Shown here: positions 8,968-17,938 of the stretch, one piece after another
Layout: each line of letters opens with the position of its first letter
Position numbering within the stretch: the stretch's first letter is position 1
NCBI RefSeq assembly: GCF_004124325.1
Contig: NZ_QBDT01000001.1
Coordinates: 3,720,001 to 3,784,000, forward strand
Length of the DNA: 64,000 bases
Reading direction: 5' to 3'
Source: Streptomyces sp. L2
GTDB taxonomy: Bacteria; Actinomycetota; Actinomycetes; Streptomycetales; Streptomycetaceae
Notes under the pieces: generated by a model
What the model saw: the letters and a program-made list of their open reading frames with translations, nothing else
The model's database searches: none
Told to the model about the DNA's origin: nothing
Translations under genes and position numbers: made by a program

Positions 8968-10181
8968 GCGGTGAAGCCTACGCGGCTGGGCTCGTCCTCC
9001 TCCGAGACGCGGGGTGCCGGCACCGCGGACGAGGGCGGCCCGGACCTGCCGAACCGCCCGCACGCGCGTACCGCCCGTTCGCCCGCCTTCTTCAGGAAGG
9101 ACGTCGGCAGGAAGACGGAGTCGGCCGCGATCATCGCCAGCGAGAAGAAGGGCAGCCCGAGGACGACCGCGATCACGGCGTGCTCGGTCATCATCAGCAC
9201 CAGAAGGACGTTCTTGACCCGCCGGTTGAACAGCGTGAACGGGAAGGCGACCTGCACCAGGACCGTCCCGTAGGTCACCAGCATGACCATGGTGCCGCTG
9301 CTGGACATCAGGTCCGCGAGACCCGGCCAGGGGGAGAAGTAGTCCAGGTGGAGCGGGTAGTAGACGGCGGTGCCGTCCTGCCAGCGCGAGCCCTGGATCT
9401 TGTACCAGCCGGCGGTGGCGTAGATCAGGCAGGCCTCCGTCATGATCACCAGCAGGGCGCCGTTGTGCACGACGTCGGCGATCACGTCGAGCAGCACCTT
9501 GGGCTCCCGCGCGCCCGGCCGGCGCCGCACGGCCCACCACAGGGCGAGGACCACCCAGACCGTCCACATCAGCACCGGCACCAGCCGGCCCTGGCCCAGC
9601 CGGCCGGTCAGGGTCACCACGCCGAGCGCCAGGCCGAGAACCGCCCACAGCACCGGACCCACCCGGTCGGCGGGAACCCGTTCCCCACGCGCGCGTGCCG
9701 CCCGCGCACGGGCCTCCCGGCGCGCGTCGAGGGACCACACCTGACCGCAGCGCGTGAAAACCAGATAGAGGGACATGATGTGCAGGACGTTGTCACCGCC
9801 GTCGCCGACGAAGACGCTGCGGTTCTGCAGCGAGAGCACACCGACCATGAACAGCACGGAGGCGGTGCGGGTGCGCCAGCCGAGCAGCAGCAGGACGCTC
9901 GCGAGGATCGCCAGCAGGTAGAAACACTGGAACCAGGCCTGCCCGTCGTACCAGAGCAGGGCCGTGAAGGCGTGGTTGTCCTCGGTCAGCCGCCCGGCGA
10001 GCGCGGGGCTCCACGGGCTGTCGGGTCCGTACAGCTCCTGCCGGTGGGGGAACTCGCGCAGCAGGAAGAGCAGCCAGGTCCCGGCGAACCCGATGCGGAC
10101 CACGGCGGTCTGGTACGGCCCGAGGGCCGACCCGGTGACCCGGGCGATGCCGCGCGACAAGGACAGGGAGACGCTGTTCAC
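8964..10181 (-). CDS. HTTM-domain multipass membrane protein
   Basis: 405-residue integral membrane protein with many hydrophobic segments (for example TAVVRIGFAGTWLLFLL and FYLLAILASVLLLLG) and the segment YKIQGSRWQDGTAVYYPLHL. Both are typical of HTTM (horizontally transferred transmembrane) proteins related to vitamin-K gamma-carboxylase. The GTG start at 10181 overlaps the stop of the upstream DUF5819 gene (GTGA). A longer open frame upstream only reads through that gene in another frame. In Streptomyces HTTM and DUF5819 proteins occur as a pair; no function is established. Redox or carboxylase activity should not be assumed. Confidence 0.85.
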   Translation of the reverse strand: MNSVSLSLSRGIARVTGSALGPYQTAVVRIGFAGTWLLFLLREFPHRQELYGPDSPWSPALAGRLTEDNHAFTALLWYDGQAWFQCFYLLAILASVLLLLGWRTRTASVLFMVGVLSLQNRSVFVGDGGDNVLHIMSLYLVFTRCGQVWSLDARREARARAARARGERVPADRVGPVLWAVLGLALGVVTLTGRLGQGRLVPVLMWTVWVVLALWWAVRRRPGAREPKVLLDVIADVVHNGALLVIMTEACLIYATAGWYKIQGSRWQDGTAVYYPLHLDYFSPWPGLADLMSSSGTMVMLVTYGTVLVQVAFPFTLFNRRVKNVLLVLMMTEHAVIAVVLGLPFFSLAMIAADSVFLPTSFLKKAGERAVRACGRFGRSGPPSSAVPAPRVSEEDEPSRVGFTA

Positions 10182-11134
10182 CGCACACCTCCGGCGGCCT
10201 CGTCGGCGGGCACCGTCCACCAGGAGAGCACCCGGTAGACGGGGCTGGTGGAGATCCGCTCGCCGCTCCAGTCCGGCGGAGCCACGTTGGTGGTGCTGGA
10301 GCGGACCTGGACGCGCTCGATGACGCCCTCCTTCTTGATCGCGTCCACCCCGCACAGCCGCATGACGACGATCCGGCGCACGTACTGCTCCGAGAGCGAG
10401 CCACGCAGGCCCACCGGTTTGTTGTCGGTGCTGTGCGTGCTGACCAGGAAGTCCCAGGCCCGCCGCAGCTCGTTCTGCTGGGTGTGGCTGGGAAGCGGAT
10501 TGCCGTCGATCTTCGCGCCGTCCTGCGCGGACAGGTCGTACCAGCCGGTGGTGCTCACCCCGCCGTCCTTGGTCCGCACCTGTGCGCGCACCTGGACGTC
10601 GATGTTCTGCTGCAGCGGGTTGGGCGCGAACAGCTTCCAGTTCTGCTCGAACTCGGGGAAGACCCATTCGTCGATGGCCTTCCCGTGCGCCTTCGACACG
10701 GTGTTCGCGGGCGCGACGCTCAGAAACACCATCGCCAGATGCGCGCAGGCGGCGACGGCCACGACCGCTAGGGCGAGCGCGGCGACGACCTGGTAACGGC
10801 GGGAGAGGGCGGCCACACCGGTACGGGGGGTGACGGCCTCCGGAGCACCGGGCTCCGGCGCAACGGGCTCAGGCGCAACGGGCTCAGGCACCCTGGCCTC
10901 CGGTACTCCGAGGTCCGGTACGCCGCGGTCCGGGAGCGGCGCTGCCGAGGACGCCTCGGGTCCGGGGTCCGGGGGGAGGGGACCGGAGGACATCTCGGAA
11001 CCGGACCCCGGAGGCAGGGAGCACGAGGACCCCTCGGAACCGGCCCCCGGGGGAGGGGAACCGGAACCGGAGGGCGCCTCGGCCGGCTCGTCCGGCCCGT
11101 GCGGGGCCCGCGAGTCCTCGTCGTACGCGTCCAT
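10178..11134 (-). CDS. DUF5819-family membrane-anchored protein
   Basis: 318-residue protein. The first 120 residues are low complexity, rich in Pro, Ser, Glu and Gly, with short [13 protein letters not shown] repeats. One transmembrane helix follows ([21 protein letters not shown], about 125-147). An exported domain then contains [19 protein letters not shown] and [19 protein letters not shown]. This W-x-x-FAPNP motif is typical of DUF5819. It heads the leftward transcript with the HTTM and SpoU genes. ATG 11134 was chosen because upstream codons are unlike protein. Function is unknown; pairing with the HTTM protein suggests a shared membrane complex. Confidence 0.8.
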   Translation of the reverse strand: MDAYDEDSRAPHGPDEPAEAPSGSGSPPPGAGSEGSSCSLPPGSGSEMSSGPLPPDPGPEASSAAPLPDRGVPDLGVPEARVPEPVAPEPVAPEPGAPEAVTPRTGVAALSRRYQVVAALALAVVAVAACAHLAMVFLSVAPANTVSKAHGKAIDEWVFPEFEQNWKLFAPNPLQQNIDVQVRAQVRTKDGGVSTTGWYDLSAQDGAKIDGNPLPSHTQQNELRRAWDFLVSTHSTDNKPVGLRGSLSEQYVRRIVVMRLCGVDAIKKEGVIERVQVRSSTTNVAPPDWSGERISTSPVYRVLSWWTVPADEAAGGVR

Positions 11135-11372
11135 TCCGCCCTGTCCCCCGTCTCGGCTGCTGCCGCGGCCGCCCGGACCGGGCGCCGCGTGGTCGCGAGC
11201 GCCCGTCGGCGGCGCTCGCACGGAACGGTACTCAGCCGGGCCCGCCGAGCGCAGCCCCGGGACCCCGCCCGATCCCCGACCGTGTCCGACGCCACGTCGT
11301 CCACCCACACCCTTCACCGCGACCTCACAAGGCCATACGGCGCCAGCCGGCCCCGGCGCGGCGGCGAGACGC

Positions 11373-11404
11373 TTGTCCACAGCCCCTGCCGCGGGTTTTC
11401 CACA
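11373..11404 (+). other. Pair of DnaA-box-like sequences upstream of paaA
   Basis: TTGTCCACA (11373-11381, consensus) and TTTTCCACA (11396-11404, one mismatch) lie on the same strand 23 bp apart. They are in the 370-bp region between divergent DUF5819 and paaA genes. The rest of that region holds the TetR operator at 11451 and no other gene. Confidence 0.5.
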
Positions 11405-11450
11405 GCGGTTGACACCTCGTGGCGGCCCGGCCCACCATGGAATCGCACGA

Positions 11451-11464
11451 ACCGAACGATCGGT
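11451..11464. promoter_or_regulatory. Palindromic TetR (PaaR-like) operator of paaABCDE
   Basis: ACCGAACGATCGGT lies 41 bp before the paaA start codon, where a bound repressor would block transcription. With flanks it is identical over 18 bases to the site between paaH and paaN read in reverse. Confidence 0.72.
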
Positions 11465-11504
11465 CGGGACAGTGATCGACGAGAGCCCAGGTCAGGGGGA
11501 TCGC

Positions 11505-12524
11505 ATGGCCACAGCAGCCGCGCAGCGCACGGCCCGCACGGAACCGGACGGCGCACCGGACACCGCCGGCGGGACGGCGGAGTACCAGCGCGCCTTCGAC
11601 GCGGCCGTGGCCGCCGACGAACGCATCGAACCGCGGGACTGGATGCCCGACGCCTACCGCGCCACCCTGGTCCGGCAGATCGCCCAGCACGCCCACTCCG
11701 AGATCATCGGCATGCAGCCGGAGGCCAACTGGATCACCCGCGCGCCCTCCCTCAGGCGCAAGGCGATCCTGATGGCCAAGGTGCAGGACGAGGCCGGCCA
11801 CGGCCTGTACCTGTACAGCGCCGCCGAAACCCTCGGCACCGGCCGCGAGGAGCTGCTCGACAAGCTGCACAGCGGCCGCCAGAAGTACTCCTCCATCTTC
11901 AACTACCCCACCCTGACCTGGGCCGACGTCGGCGCGATCGGGTGGCTGGTGGACGGCGCGGCGATCACCAACCAGGTGCCGCTGTGCCGCTGCTCCTACG
12001 GCCCCTACGCGCGGGCCATGGTGCGGATCTGCAAGGAGGAGTCCTTCCACCAGCGCCAGGGGTACGAGCTGCTGCTGGCCCTGAGCAACGGCACCCCCGA
12101 ACAGCACGCGATGGCCCAGGACGCGGTCGACCGCTGGTGGTGGCCCTCGCTGATGATGTTCGGCCCGCCGGACGACGAGTCGCAGCACTCCGCGCAGTCC
12201 ATGGAGTGGAAGATCAAGCGCCACTCCAACGACGAGCTGCGCCAGCGCTTCGTCGACATCTGCGTCCCGCAGGCCGAGTCCCTGGGCCTCACCCTCCCCG
12301 ACCCGGACCTGAAGTGGAACGAGGAGCGCGGGCAGCACGACTTCGGGACGATCGACTGGACGGAGTTCTGGGAGGTCCTCAAGGGCAACGGCCCGTGCAA
12401 CGAGCAGCGGATCACTCAGCGCAGGCGCGCGCACGACGAGGGCGCGTGGGTACGGGAAGCGGCCGCGGCACACGCGGCCAAGCACGCCGGGACCGCCGGT
12501 GGGACGGGAGCGACACGAGCATGA
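11505..12524 (+). CDS. paaA: Phenylacetyl-CoA 1,2-epoxidase catalytic subunit PaaA
   Basis: 339-residue diiron oxygenase subunit that epoxidises the ring of phenylacetyl-CoA. Two ferritin-like iron motifs are visible: [13 protein letters not shown] and [13 protein letters not shown]. Typical PaaA segments include [16 protein letters not shown] and [20 protein letters not shown] 11505 follows a GGGGGA ribosome site. It opens a five-gene operon with 1-7 bp overlaps throughout. The PaaR-like operator lies 41 bp upstream. The C-terminal 20 residues are Ala/Gly-rich and probably disordered. Confidence 0.97.
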   Translation: MATAAAQRTARTEPDGAPDTAGGTAEYQRAFDAAVAADERIEPRDWMPDAYRATLVRQIAQHAHSEIIGMQPEANWITRAPSLRRKAILMAKVQDEAGHGLYLYSAAETLGTGREELLDKLHSGRQKYSSIFNYPTLTWADVGAIGWLVDGAAITNQVPLCRCSYGPYARAMVRICKEESFHQRQGYELLLALSNGTPEQHAMAQDAVDRWWWPSLMMFGPPDDESQHSAQSMEWKIKRHSNDELRQRFVDICVPQAESLGLTLPDPDLKWNEERGQHDFGTIDWTEFWEVLKGNGPCNEQRITQRRRAHDEGAWVREAAAAHAAKHAGTAGGTGATRA

Positions 12525-12808
12525 CCAACACCGACTGGCCCCTGTGGGAGGTCTTCGTGCGCTCCCGGCGCGGCCTCTCCCACACCCACGCCGGCAGCCT
12601 GCACGCGCCGGACGCGGAGCTGGCCCTGCGCAACGCCCGTGACCTGTACACCCGGCGTGGCGAGGGCGTCTCGATCTGGGTCGTCCCCGCCGCCGCGATC
12701 ACCGCGTCCTCGCCCGACGAGAAGGACCCCTTCTTCGAGCCGGCCGCCGACAAGCCGTACCGGCACCCGACGTTCTACGAGATCCCGGAAGGGGTGAAGC
12801 ACCTGTGA
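12521..12808 (+). CDS. paaB: Phenylacetyl-CoA epoxidase subunit PaaB
   Basis: 95-residue small subunit. PaaB shows its characteristic opening [20 protein letters not shown] followed by [19 protein letters not shown]. In the E. coli complex PaaB bridges PaaA-PaaC units and has no catalytic centre. ATG overlaps the paaA stop (ATGA), and its stop overlaps the paaC start, giving strict co-translation. Confidence 0.96.
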   Translation: MTNTDWPLWEVFVRSRRGLSHTHAGSLHAPDAELALRNARDLYTRRGEGVSIWVVPAAAITASSPDEKDPFFEPAADKPYRHPTFYEIPEGVKHL

Positions 12809-13533
12809 CCGCCACCGTCCCCGCCACCACCACCGCCGCCGCGCTGGCCCTCGGTGACGACGCCCTGGTGCTCTCCCACCGTCTGGGGGAGTGGGCCGGA
12901 CACGCCCCCGCGCTGGAGGAGGAGGTCGCCCTCGCCAACATCGCGCTCGACCTGCTCGGCCAGGCCCGGGTGCTGCTCTCCATGGCAGGCGACGAGGACC
13001 AGCTGGCGTACCTGCGCGAGGAGCGGGACTTCCGCAACCTCCAGCTGGCCGAACAGCCCAACGGCGACTTCGCCCACACCATCGCCCGCCAGCTGTACTT
13101 CTCCACCTACCAGCACCTGCTGTACGCCGAACTCGCCGCCGGTGACGGCCCGTTCGCACCGCTGGCCGCGAAGGCCGTCAAGGAGGTCGCCTACCACCGC
13201 GACCACGCCGAGCAGTGGACCCTGCGCCTCGGCGACGGCACCGACGAGAGCCACGAGCGGATGCAGCGGGCGTGCGACGCGCTGTGGCGGTTCACCGGAG
13301 AGATGTTCCAGCCGGTGGACGGCCTGGACGCCGACTGGCCGGGCATGGCGGACCGCTGGCTGGAGTCCGTCACCGGCGTGCTCGGCCGGTCCACCCTGAC
13401 CGTGCCCGAGGGCCCGCGCACCGGGGCCTGGTCCGCGGGCGCCGGACGGCAGGGCCTGCACACCGAGTCCTTCGGGCGGATGCTCGCCGAGATGCAGCAC
13501 CTGCACCGCAGCCACCCGGGTGCGACATGGTGA
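12805..13533 (+). CDS. paaC: Phenylacetyl-CoA epoxidase structural subunit PaaC
   Basis: 242-residue ferritin-like protein paired with PaaA. Recognisable segments are LALGDDALVLSHRLGEW, NIALDLLGQARVLL and LYFSTYQHLLYAEL. PaaC lacks a working diiron centre in known complexes and is a scaffold. The GTG start at 12805 overlaps the paaB stop. The paaD start lies within its last codons. Confidence 0.95.
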   Translation: MTATVPATTTAAALALGDDALVLSHRLGEWAGHAPALEEEVALANIALDLLGQARVLLSMAGDEDQLAYLREERDFRNLQLAEQPNGDFAHTIARQLYFSTYQHLLYAELAAGDGPFAPLAAKAVKEVAYHRDHAEQWTLRLGDGTDESHERMQRACDALWRFTGEMFQPVDGLDADWPGMADRWLESVTGVLGRSTLTVPEGPRTGAWSAGAGRQGLHTESFGRMLAEMQHLHRSHPGATW

Positions 13534-14069
13534 CGGCCACCGCCCTGGAGGCGGAGCTGCTGGAGCTGGCCGGTTCGGTGCCCGACCCCGAACTGCCCGT
13601 GCTCACGCTCCGCGAACTGGGCGTCCTGCGCGCGGTGCACGTCAGCGGTGCCGACACCGTCGAGGTCGATCTCACCCCGACCTACACCGGCTGCCCCGCC
13701 ATCGAGGCGATGAGCCTGGACATCGAGCGGGTGCTGCACGCACACGGGATGCGGGAGGTCACCGTCCGCACGGTGCTCGCGCCCGCCTGGTCCACGGACG
13801 ACATCTCCCCCGAAGGCCGCCGGAAGCTCAAGGAGTTCGGCATAGCGCCGCCCCGCGTTCACCGGGACGCCGGGCCCGTCGCCCTCGCCCTCGGTCCCAC
13901 CCGGACGTGGGAAGCGGACACCGACCCGGTCGTCCCCGAGCCGGTCCGCTGCCCGCACTGCGGGTCTGACGACACCGAACTGCTCAGCCGGTTCTCCTCC
14001 ACCGCGTGCAAGGCGCTGCGCCGCTGTCTGGCCTGCCGCGAACCGTTCGACCACTTCAAGGAGTTGTGA
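13527..14069 (+). CDS. paaD: PaaD, MIP18/DUF59-type maturation protein of the epoxidase
   Basis: 180 residues. The N-terminal DUF59 domain carries SVPDPELPVLTLRELGVL and the conserved TPTYTGCPAIE with its cysteine. The C-terminus is a zinc-ribbon-like module with two CxxC pairs (CPHCGSDD and CLACREPFDHFKEL). PaaD proteins are needed for epoxidase activity, probably for Fe-S assembly on PaaE. The ATG at 13527 overlaps the end of paaC; a GTG three bases later is a possible alternative. Confidence 0.94.
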   Translation: MVTATALEAELLELAGSVPDPELPVLTLRELGVLRAVHVSGADTVEVDLTPTYTGCPAIEAMSLDIERVLHAHGMREVTVRTVLAPAWSTDDISPEGRRKLKEFGIAPPRVHRDAGPVALALGPTRTWEADTDPVVPEPVRCPHCGSDDTELLSRFSSTACKALRRCLACREPFDHFKEL

Positions 14070-15130
14070 TGGCGCGCTTCCACCCGCTCCCGGTGGCCGC
14101 GGTCGACCGGCTCACCGACGACTCCGTCGCCCTCACCTTCACCGTCCCGGCGGAGCTGCGCGAGGAGTTCCGGCACGCGCCCGGCCAGCACCTCGCCCTG
14201 CGCCGCCGGACGGACGGCACGGAGATCCGCCGCACCTACTCGATCTGCTCCCCCGCCCCGGCCCCCGGCGGCGACGGGCCGAGCACCCTGCGGGTCGGAG
14301 TGCGGCTGGTCGAGGGCGGCGCCTTCTCGACGTACGCGCTCAAGGAAGTGAACCTCGGGGACGAGATCGAGGTGATGACCCCGGCCGGCCGATTCACCCT
14401 CGACCCGGCACCGGGGCTGTACGCGGCGGTCGTCGGCGGCAGCGGCATCACGCCGGTGCTGTCGATCGTCTCCACCCTCCTGGCACGCGAGCCGCGGGCT
14501 CGGTTCTGCCTGATACGCGGCGACCGTACGGCGGCCTCGACGATGTTCCTGGAGGAGGTCGCCGACCTCAAGGACCGCTACCCCGAGCGGCTGCAGCTGG
14601 TGACCGTGCTCTCCCGCGAGGAGCAGCAGGCCGGCCTGCCGTCCGGGCGGCTCGACCGGGAGCGGCTCGCGGAGCTGCTGCCCGCGCTGCTGCCGGTGGA
14701 TCAGGTGGCGGGCTGGTTCCTGTGCGGGCCGTTCGGGCTCGTGGAGGGCGCGGAGAAGGCGCTGCGCGGGCTGGGCGTGGAGAAGTCCCGCATCCACCAG
14801 GAGATCTTCCACGTGGACAGCGCGGTCCCGGCCGAGGCCGCTCCGGCGCCGGCCGACAGCACCGTCACCGCCCGCCTCGACGGACGCGGCGGCACCTGGC
14901 CGGTGCGGGACGGCGAATCGCTGCTGGAGACGGTGCTGCGCAACCGCCCCGACGCGCCCTACGCCTGCAAGGGCGGCGTGTGCGGCACCTGCCGGGCCTT
15001 CCTGGTGTCGGGCGAGGTGCGCATGGACCGCAACTTCGCTCTGGAGGCGGAGGAGACCGAGGCGGGGTACGTCCTGGCCTGCCAGTCGCACGCGGTGACG
15101 GAGAAGGTGGAGCTGGACTTCGACCGCTAG
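14069..15130 (+). CDS. paaE: Phenylacetyl-CoA epoxidase reductase PaaE
   Basis: 353-residue electron-transfer subunit. The FAD domain carries RRTYSICSPAP, the NAD domain VVGGSGITPVLSIVSTLL, and the C-terminal plant-type 2Fe-2S domain has cysteines in CKGGVCGTCRAFL plus a later LACQ. It passes electrons from NAD(P)H to PaaA. It overlaps paaD by one base and ends the operon. About 50 bp of featureless DNA separate it from the KstR-like palindrome of the next gene. Confidence 0.95.
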   Translation: MARFHPLPVAAVDRLTDDSVALTFTVPAELREEFRHAPGQHLALRRRTDGTEIRRTYSICSPAPAPGGDGPSTLRVGVRLVEGGAFSTYALKEVNLGDEIEVMTPAGRFTLDPAPGLYAAVVGGSGITPVLSIVSTLLAREPRARFCLIRGDRTAASTMFLEEVADLKDRYPERLQLVTVLSREEQQAGLPSGRLDRERLAELLPALLPVDQVAGWFLCGPFGLVEGAEKALRGLGVEKSRIHQEIFHVDSAVPAEAAPAPADSTVTARLDGRGGTWPVRDGESLLETVLRNRPDAPYACKGGVCGTCRAFLVSGEVRMDRNFALEAEETEAGYVLACQSHAVTEKVELDFDR

Positions 15131-15177
15131 AGCCGCCCCGGCTTCCTTCCCTTCCGTGCCCTGCCGTTCCCTTCTCC

Positions 15178-15191
15178 TAGAACCTGTTCTA
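15178..15191. promoter_or_regulatory. KstR-like palindrome upstream of acyl-CoA dehydrogenase gene
   Basis: TAGAACCTGTTCTA is a perfect inverted repeat with a 2-base centre, 46 bp before the start codon. It fits TnnAACnnGTTnnA, the motif reported for mycobacterial KstR, the TetR repressor of steroid catabolism. Other TetR repressors of acyl-CoA metabolism bind similar sites. Confidence 0.6.
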
Positions 15192-15236
15192 TCTTGACGC
15201 CCCGTCAGGTAACCCGAAGCGCCGGGAGGACAGGCC

Positions 15237-16370
15237 GTGGACTTCACCTTCAGCGAGGAGCAGCGGGCGGCGGCCGAGGCGGCACAGGGGGTGTTCGCCG
15301 GGGTGGCGCCGGACGCGGTGCCGAGCCCGGCGCTCACCACCGGCGCCGTGGCCGAAGGCTTCGACCAGGAGCTGTGGCGCCGGATCGGCGGCGCGGACCT
15401 GCTGGGCCTGCTGCTCGACGAGGGGTACGGCGGGGCCGGGCTGGACGCCGTAGCGCTGTGTCTGGTGCTGCGCGAGTCCGCGCGGGTACTGGCCCGGGTC
15501 CCGCTGCTGGAGCACAACGCGGCAGCAGCGCTCGTCCAGACCCACGGGACGAAGGAGCTGAGGGAGCGGCTGCTGTCCCGGGCCGGGCGCGGCGAGGTCG
15601 TGCTGACCGTGGCCGGCAGTGGCCGCAGCGGGCACGACCCGGCCGGGCTCGCCGTGACCGCGCGCCGCGACGGGACGGGCTGGCTGCTGGAGGGCGTGCA
15701 GACGGCGGTGCCGTGGGCCTACGACGCGGACCTCGTCGTCGTACCGGCGCACACCGGCGGCGACCGGACCGTGCTGGCGCTGGTGCCGCGCGAGCAGGAC
15801 GGCGTGGTGCTCGCCGAGCAGATCTCCACCACCGGGGAGCGGCTGGCGGAACTGCGGCTGCGGGTGGTGCGGCTGGACGCGGCCGACGTCATCGAGACGG
15901 ACGGCGCCTGGGAGTGGCTGCACGCGCTGCTGGCCACCGGCACCTGCGCGCTGGCGCTCGGGCTGGGTGAACAGGTGCTGCGCATGACCAGCGAATACAC
16001 CAGCAAGCGGGAGCAGTTCGGGTATCCGCTCGCGACGTTCCAGGCGGTCGCCGTGCAGGCCGCCGACCGGTACATCGACCTGCGCGCCATGGAGGCCACC
16101 CTCTGGCAGGCGGCCTGGCGGATCGCCTCCGGGGCGCCGGGGGCGCTGCCCGTGTCCGGAGACGTGGCGGTGGCGAAGATCTGGGCGGCGGACGGTGTGC
16201 GCCGGGTCGTCCAGACGGCGCAGCACCTGCACGGCGGGTTCGGCGCGGACACCGACTACCCGCTGCACCGGTACCACGCCTGGGCCAAGCACCTGGAACT
16301 GTCTCTCGGCCCGGCGGCGGCGTACGAGGAGGCCCTCGGAGACCTGCTGGCGGCGCACCCGCTCAGCTGA
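15237..16370 (+). CDS. Acyl-CoA dehydrogenase family protein
   Basis: 377-residue flavoprotein of the acyl-CoA dehydrogenase fold. It begins MDFTFSEEQRAAAEAAQGVF, has LGLLLDEGYGGAGLD in the N-terminal domain, TSKREQFGYPLATFQAVAVQ in the C-terminal helical domain and LHGGFGADTDYPLHRYHAWA near the end. Sequences of this length and divergence often work as alpha2beta2 heteromers in steroid or side-chain oxidation rather than in classic fatty-acid oxidation. The KstR-like palindrome upstream supports that, but the substrate is unknown. The GTG start at 15237 has a GGGAGGA ribosome site. Confidence 0.88.
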   Translation: MDFTFSEEQRAAAEAAQGVFAGVAPDAVPSPALTTGAVAEGFDQELWRRIGGADLLGLLLDEGYGGAGLDAVALCLVLRESARVLARVPLLEHNAAAALVQTHGTKELRERLLSRAGRGEVVLTVAGSGRSGHDPAGLAVTARRDGTGWLLEGVQTAVPWAYDADLVVVPAHTGGDRTVLALVPREQDGVVLAEQISTTGERLAELRLRVVRLDAADVIETDGAWEWLHALLATGTCALALGLGEQVLRMTSEYTSKREQFGYPLATFQAVAVQAADRYIDLRAMEATLWQAAWRIASGAPGALPVSGDVAVAKIWAADGVRRVVQTAQHLHGGFGADTDYPLHRYHAWAKHLELSLGPAAAYEEALGDLLAAHPLS

Positions 16371-16406
16371 CGGGCCGGCGGGGCCGGGTTCCGGCGGTGC
16401 GGGGAC

Positions 16407-16754
16407 CTACAGGACGTGGCCGGGCTTGCCGTCGGGGGTGACGACCGGTCGGCCCGCGGCCTGCCAGTTCTGCATGCCGCCGTCGACGTTCACCGCGTCG
16501 ATGCCCTGCTGGGCCAGGTACATGGTGACCTGGGCCGAGCGGCCGCCGGAACGGCAGATCACATGGACGCGGCCGTCCTGCGGGGCGGCCTCGGTCAGCT
16601 CGCCGTAGCGGGCCACGAACTCGCTGATCGGGATGTGCAGTGCCCCCTGGGCGTGGCCCGCCTGCCACTCGTCGTCCTCGCGGACGTCCAGCAGGAAGTC
16701 GCCGTCCTTGAGGTCGCCGACCTCGACCGTGGGCACACCAGCTCCGAAACTCAT
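16407..16754 (-). CDS. Rhodanese-like sulfurtransferase domain protein
   Basis: 115-residue single rhodanese domain. The fold is seen in FLLDVREDDEWQAGHAQGALH and the active-site loop VICRSGGRSAQ, where the first cysteine would carry the persulfide. It probably handles sulfane sulfur in the cytoplasm. It is convergent with the acyl-CoA dehydrogenase gene and 31 bp downstream of the next leftward gene, so it may be co-transcribed with that gene. Confidence 0.9.
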   Translation of the reverse strand: MSFGAGVPTVEVGDLKDGDFLLDVREDDEWQAGHAQGALHIPISEFVARYGELTEAAPQDGRVHVICRSGGRSAQVTMYLAQQGIDAVNVDGGMQNWQAAGRPVVTPDGKPGHVL

Positions 16755-16785
16755 GCCCCCGACGCTACCCGAAGAGCGCCGCGCC

Positions 16786-17598
16786 TCATTCCCCGTCCAG
16801 CAGCGCGGCAAGCTCGGTCTCGCGCGCGGCGATGTCGTCGCGGAGCTTGCCGGCGATCTCCTCCAGGAGGCCGTCGGGGTCGTCCGGGGCGAGGCGCAGC
16901 ATGCCGGCGATGGCGCCCTCCTCCAGTTCGCGGGCGACCAGGGAGAGCAGTTCCTTGCGCTGGGCGAGCCATTCGAGGCGGGCGTACAGCTCCTCGCTGG
17001 GACTCGGGCGCCGCTCGGGCGGCACCGGGCCCGCCGCCCACTCCTCGGCCAGCTCCTTCAACAGGGCCTCGTCACCGCGGGCGTAGGCGGCGTTCACCCG
17101 CGTGATGAACTCCTCCCGGCGCTCCCGCTCCGGTTCCTCCTGGGCGAGGTCGGGGTGCGCCTTGCGGGCCAGCTCGCGGTAGAGCTTGCGGGCCTCCTCG
17201 CTGGGGCGCACCCGCTCGGGGGGCCGTACCTCCTGGTCGGTGAGCATGGCGGTGGCCTCCGGGAACAGGCCGTGGCCGTCCATCCAGCCGTGCAGCAGCT
17301 CTTCCACGCCGGGGATGGGCGTGACCTGCGCGCGGGCCTCCTCGGCGCGGCGGATGTCCTCCGGGTCCCCGGTGCGGGCGGCCTTCGCCTCGGCGATCCG
17401 GGCGTCGAGCTCCTCCAGGCGGGCGTAGAGGGGGCCGAGGCGCTGTTCGTGCAGCCGGGAGAAGTTCTCGACCTCGACGCGGAAGGTCTCCACGGCGATC
17501 TCGTACTCGATCAAGGCCTGCTCGGCGGCCCGTACGGCCCGCTCGAGCCGTTCCTCGGGGCGCGGCGGCGGGGACTGAGCGGGTTCGGGGGAGGTCAC
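16786..17598 (-). CDS. DnaJ-like (degenerate J-domain) coiled-coil protein
   Basis: 270 residues, GTG start. A long N-terminal coiled coil (about 15-85, rich in Glu, Ala and Arg) is followed by a J-domain-like stretch: ARKLYRELARKAHPDLAQEE, then FITRVNAAYARGD. The classic HPD is visible as HPD in KAHPDL. The C-terminal 80 residues are again helical and Glu-rich. It resembles actinobacterial J-domain proteins of unknown function. The open frame continues upstream into a tandem repeat but this is a repeat artefact. Confidence 0.75.
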   Translation of the reverse strand: MTSPEPAQSPPPRPEERLERAVRAAEQALIEYEIAVETFRVEVENFSRLHEQRLGPLYARLEELDARIAEAKAARTGDPEDIRRAEEARAQVTPIPGVEELLHGWMDGHGLFPEATAMLTDQEVRPPERVRPSEEARKLYRELARKAHPDLAQEEPERERREEFITRVNAAYARGDEALLKELAEEWAAGPVPPERRPSPSEELYARLEWLAQRKELLSLVARELEEGAIAGMLRLAPDDPDGLLEEIAGKLRDDIAARETELAALLDGE

Positions 17599-17700
17599 GC
17601 GGCCCAGAGTATCGCTGTGCTGGTCTCGGGCCGGGTGGGGTGCGTGATGGGGGTGTGGAATCGATGCCGGGTGCGGGTGCGTTGTGGTTTCTCGCGCAGT

Positions 17701-17912
17701 TCCCCGCGCCCCTGGGTGGGTTTCGGTGCCGCATGCTGTGTCGCGGCACCCGCATGTCGCGCCCGCGCGGCGGAGCCGCACATCGACACAGTCCCGCGCC
17801 CCTGGGTGGGCCGCCGTGCCGCATGCTGCGTTGCGGCACCCGCATGTCGCGCCCGCGCGGCGGAGCCGCACATCGACACAGTCCCGCGCTCCTGGGTGGG
17901 TTTCGGTGCCGC
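17701..17912. repeat. 90-bp tandem repeat, 2.3 copies
   Basis: Units 17701-17790 and 17791-17880 match except for a handful of bases, and a third partial unit runs to 17912. Each unit holds CGCATGTCGCGCCCGCGCGG followed by AGCCGCACATCGACACAG and a small GCCGCA/TGCGGC stem. The 340-bp stretch from 17599 to 17938 has no gene. Because the period is 30 codons, spurious open frames run through it on both strands. Confidence 0.9.
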
Positions 17913-17938
17913 CACTCGGGTCGTGCACGTTGGATTGT

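Noticed and set aside
10181..10667. 567-codon reading of the HTTM gene with an N-terminal extension
   Set aside because: The extension reads through the DUF5819 gene in another frame; GTG 10181 overlapping the upstream stop is a better start.
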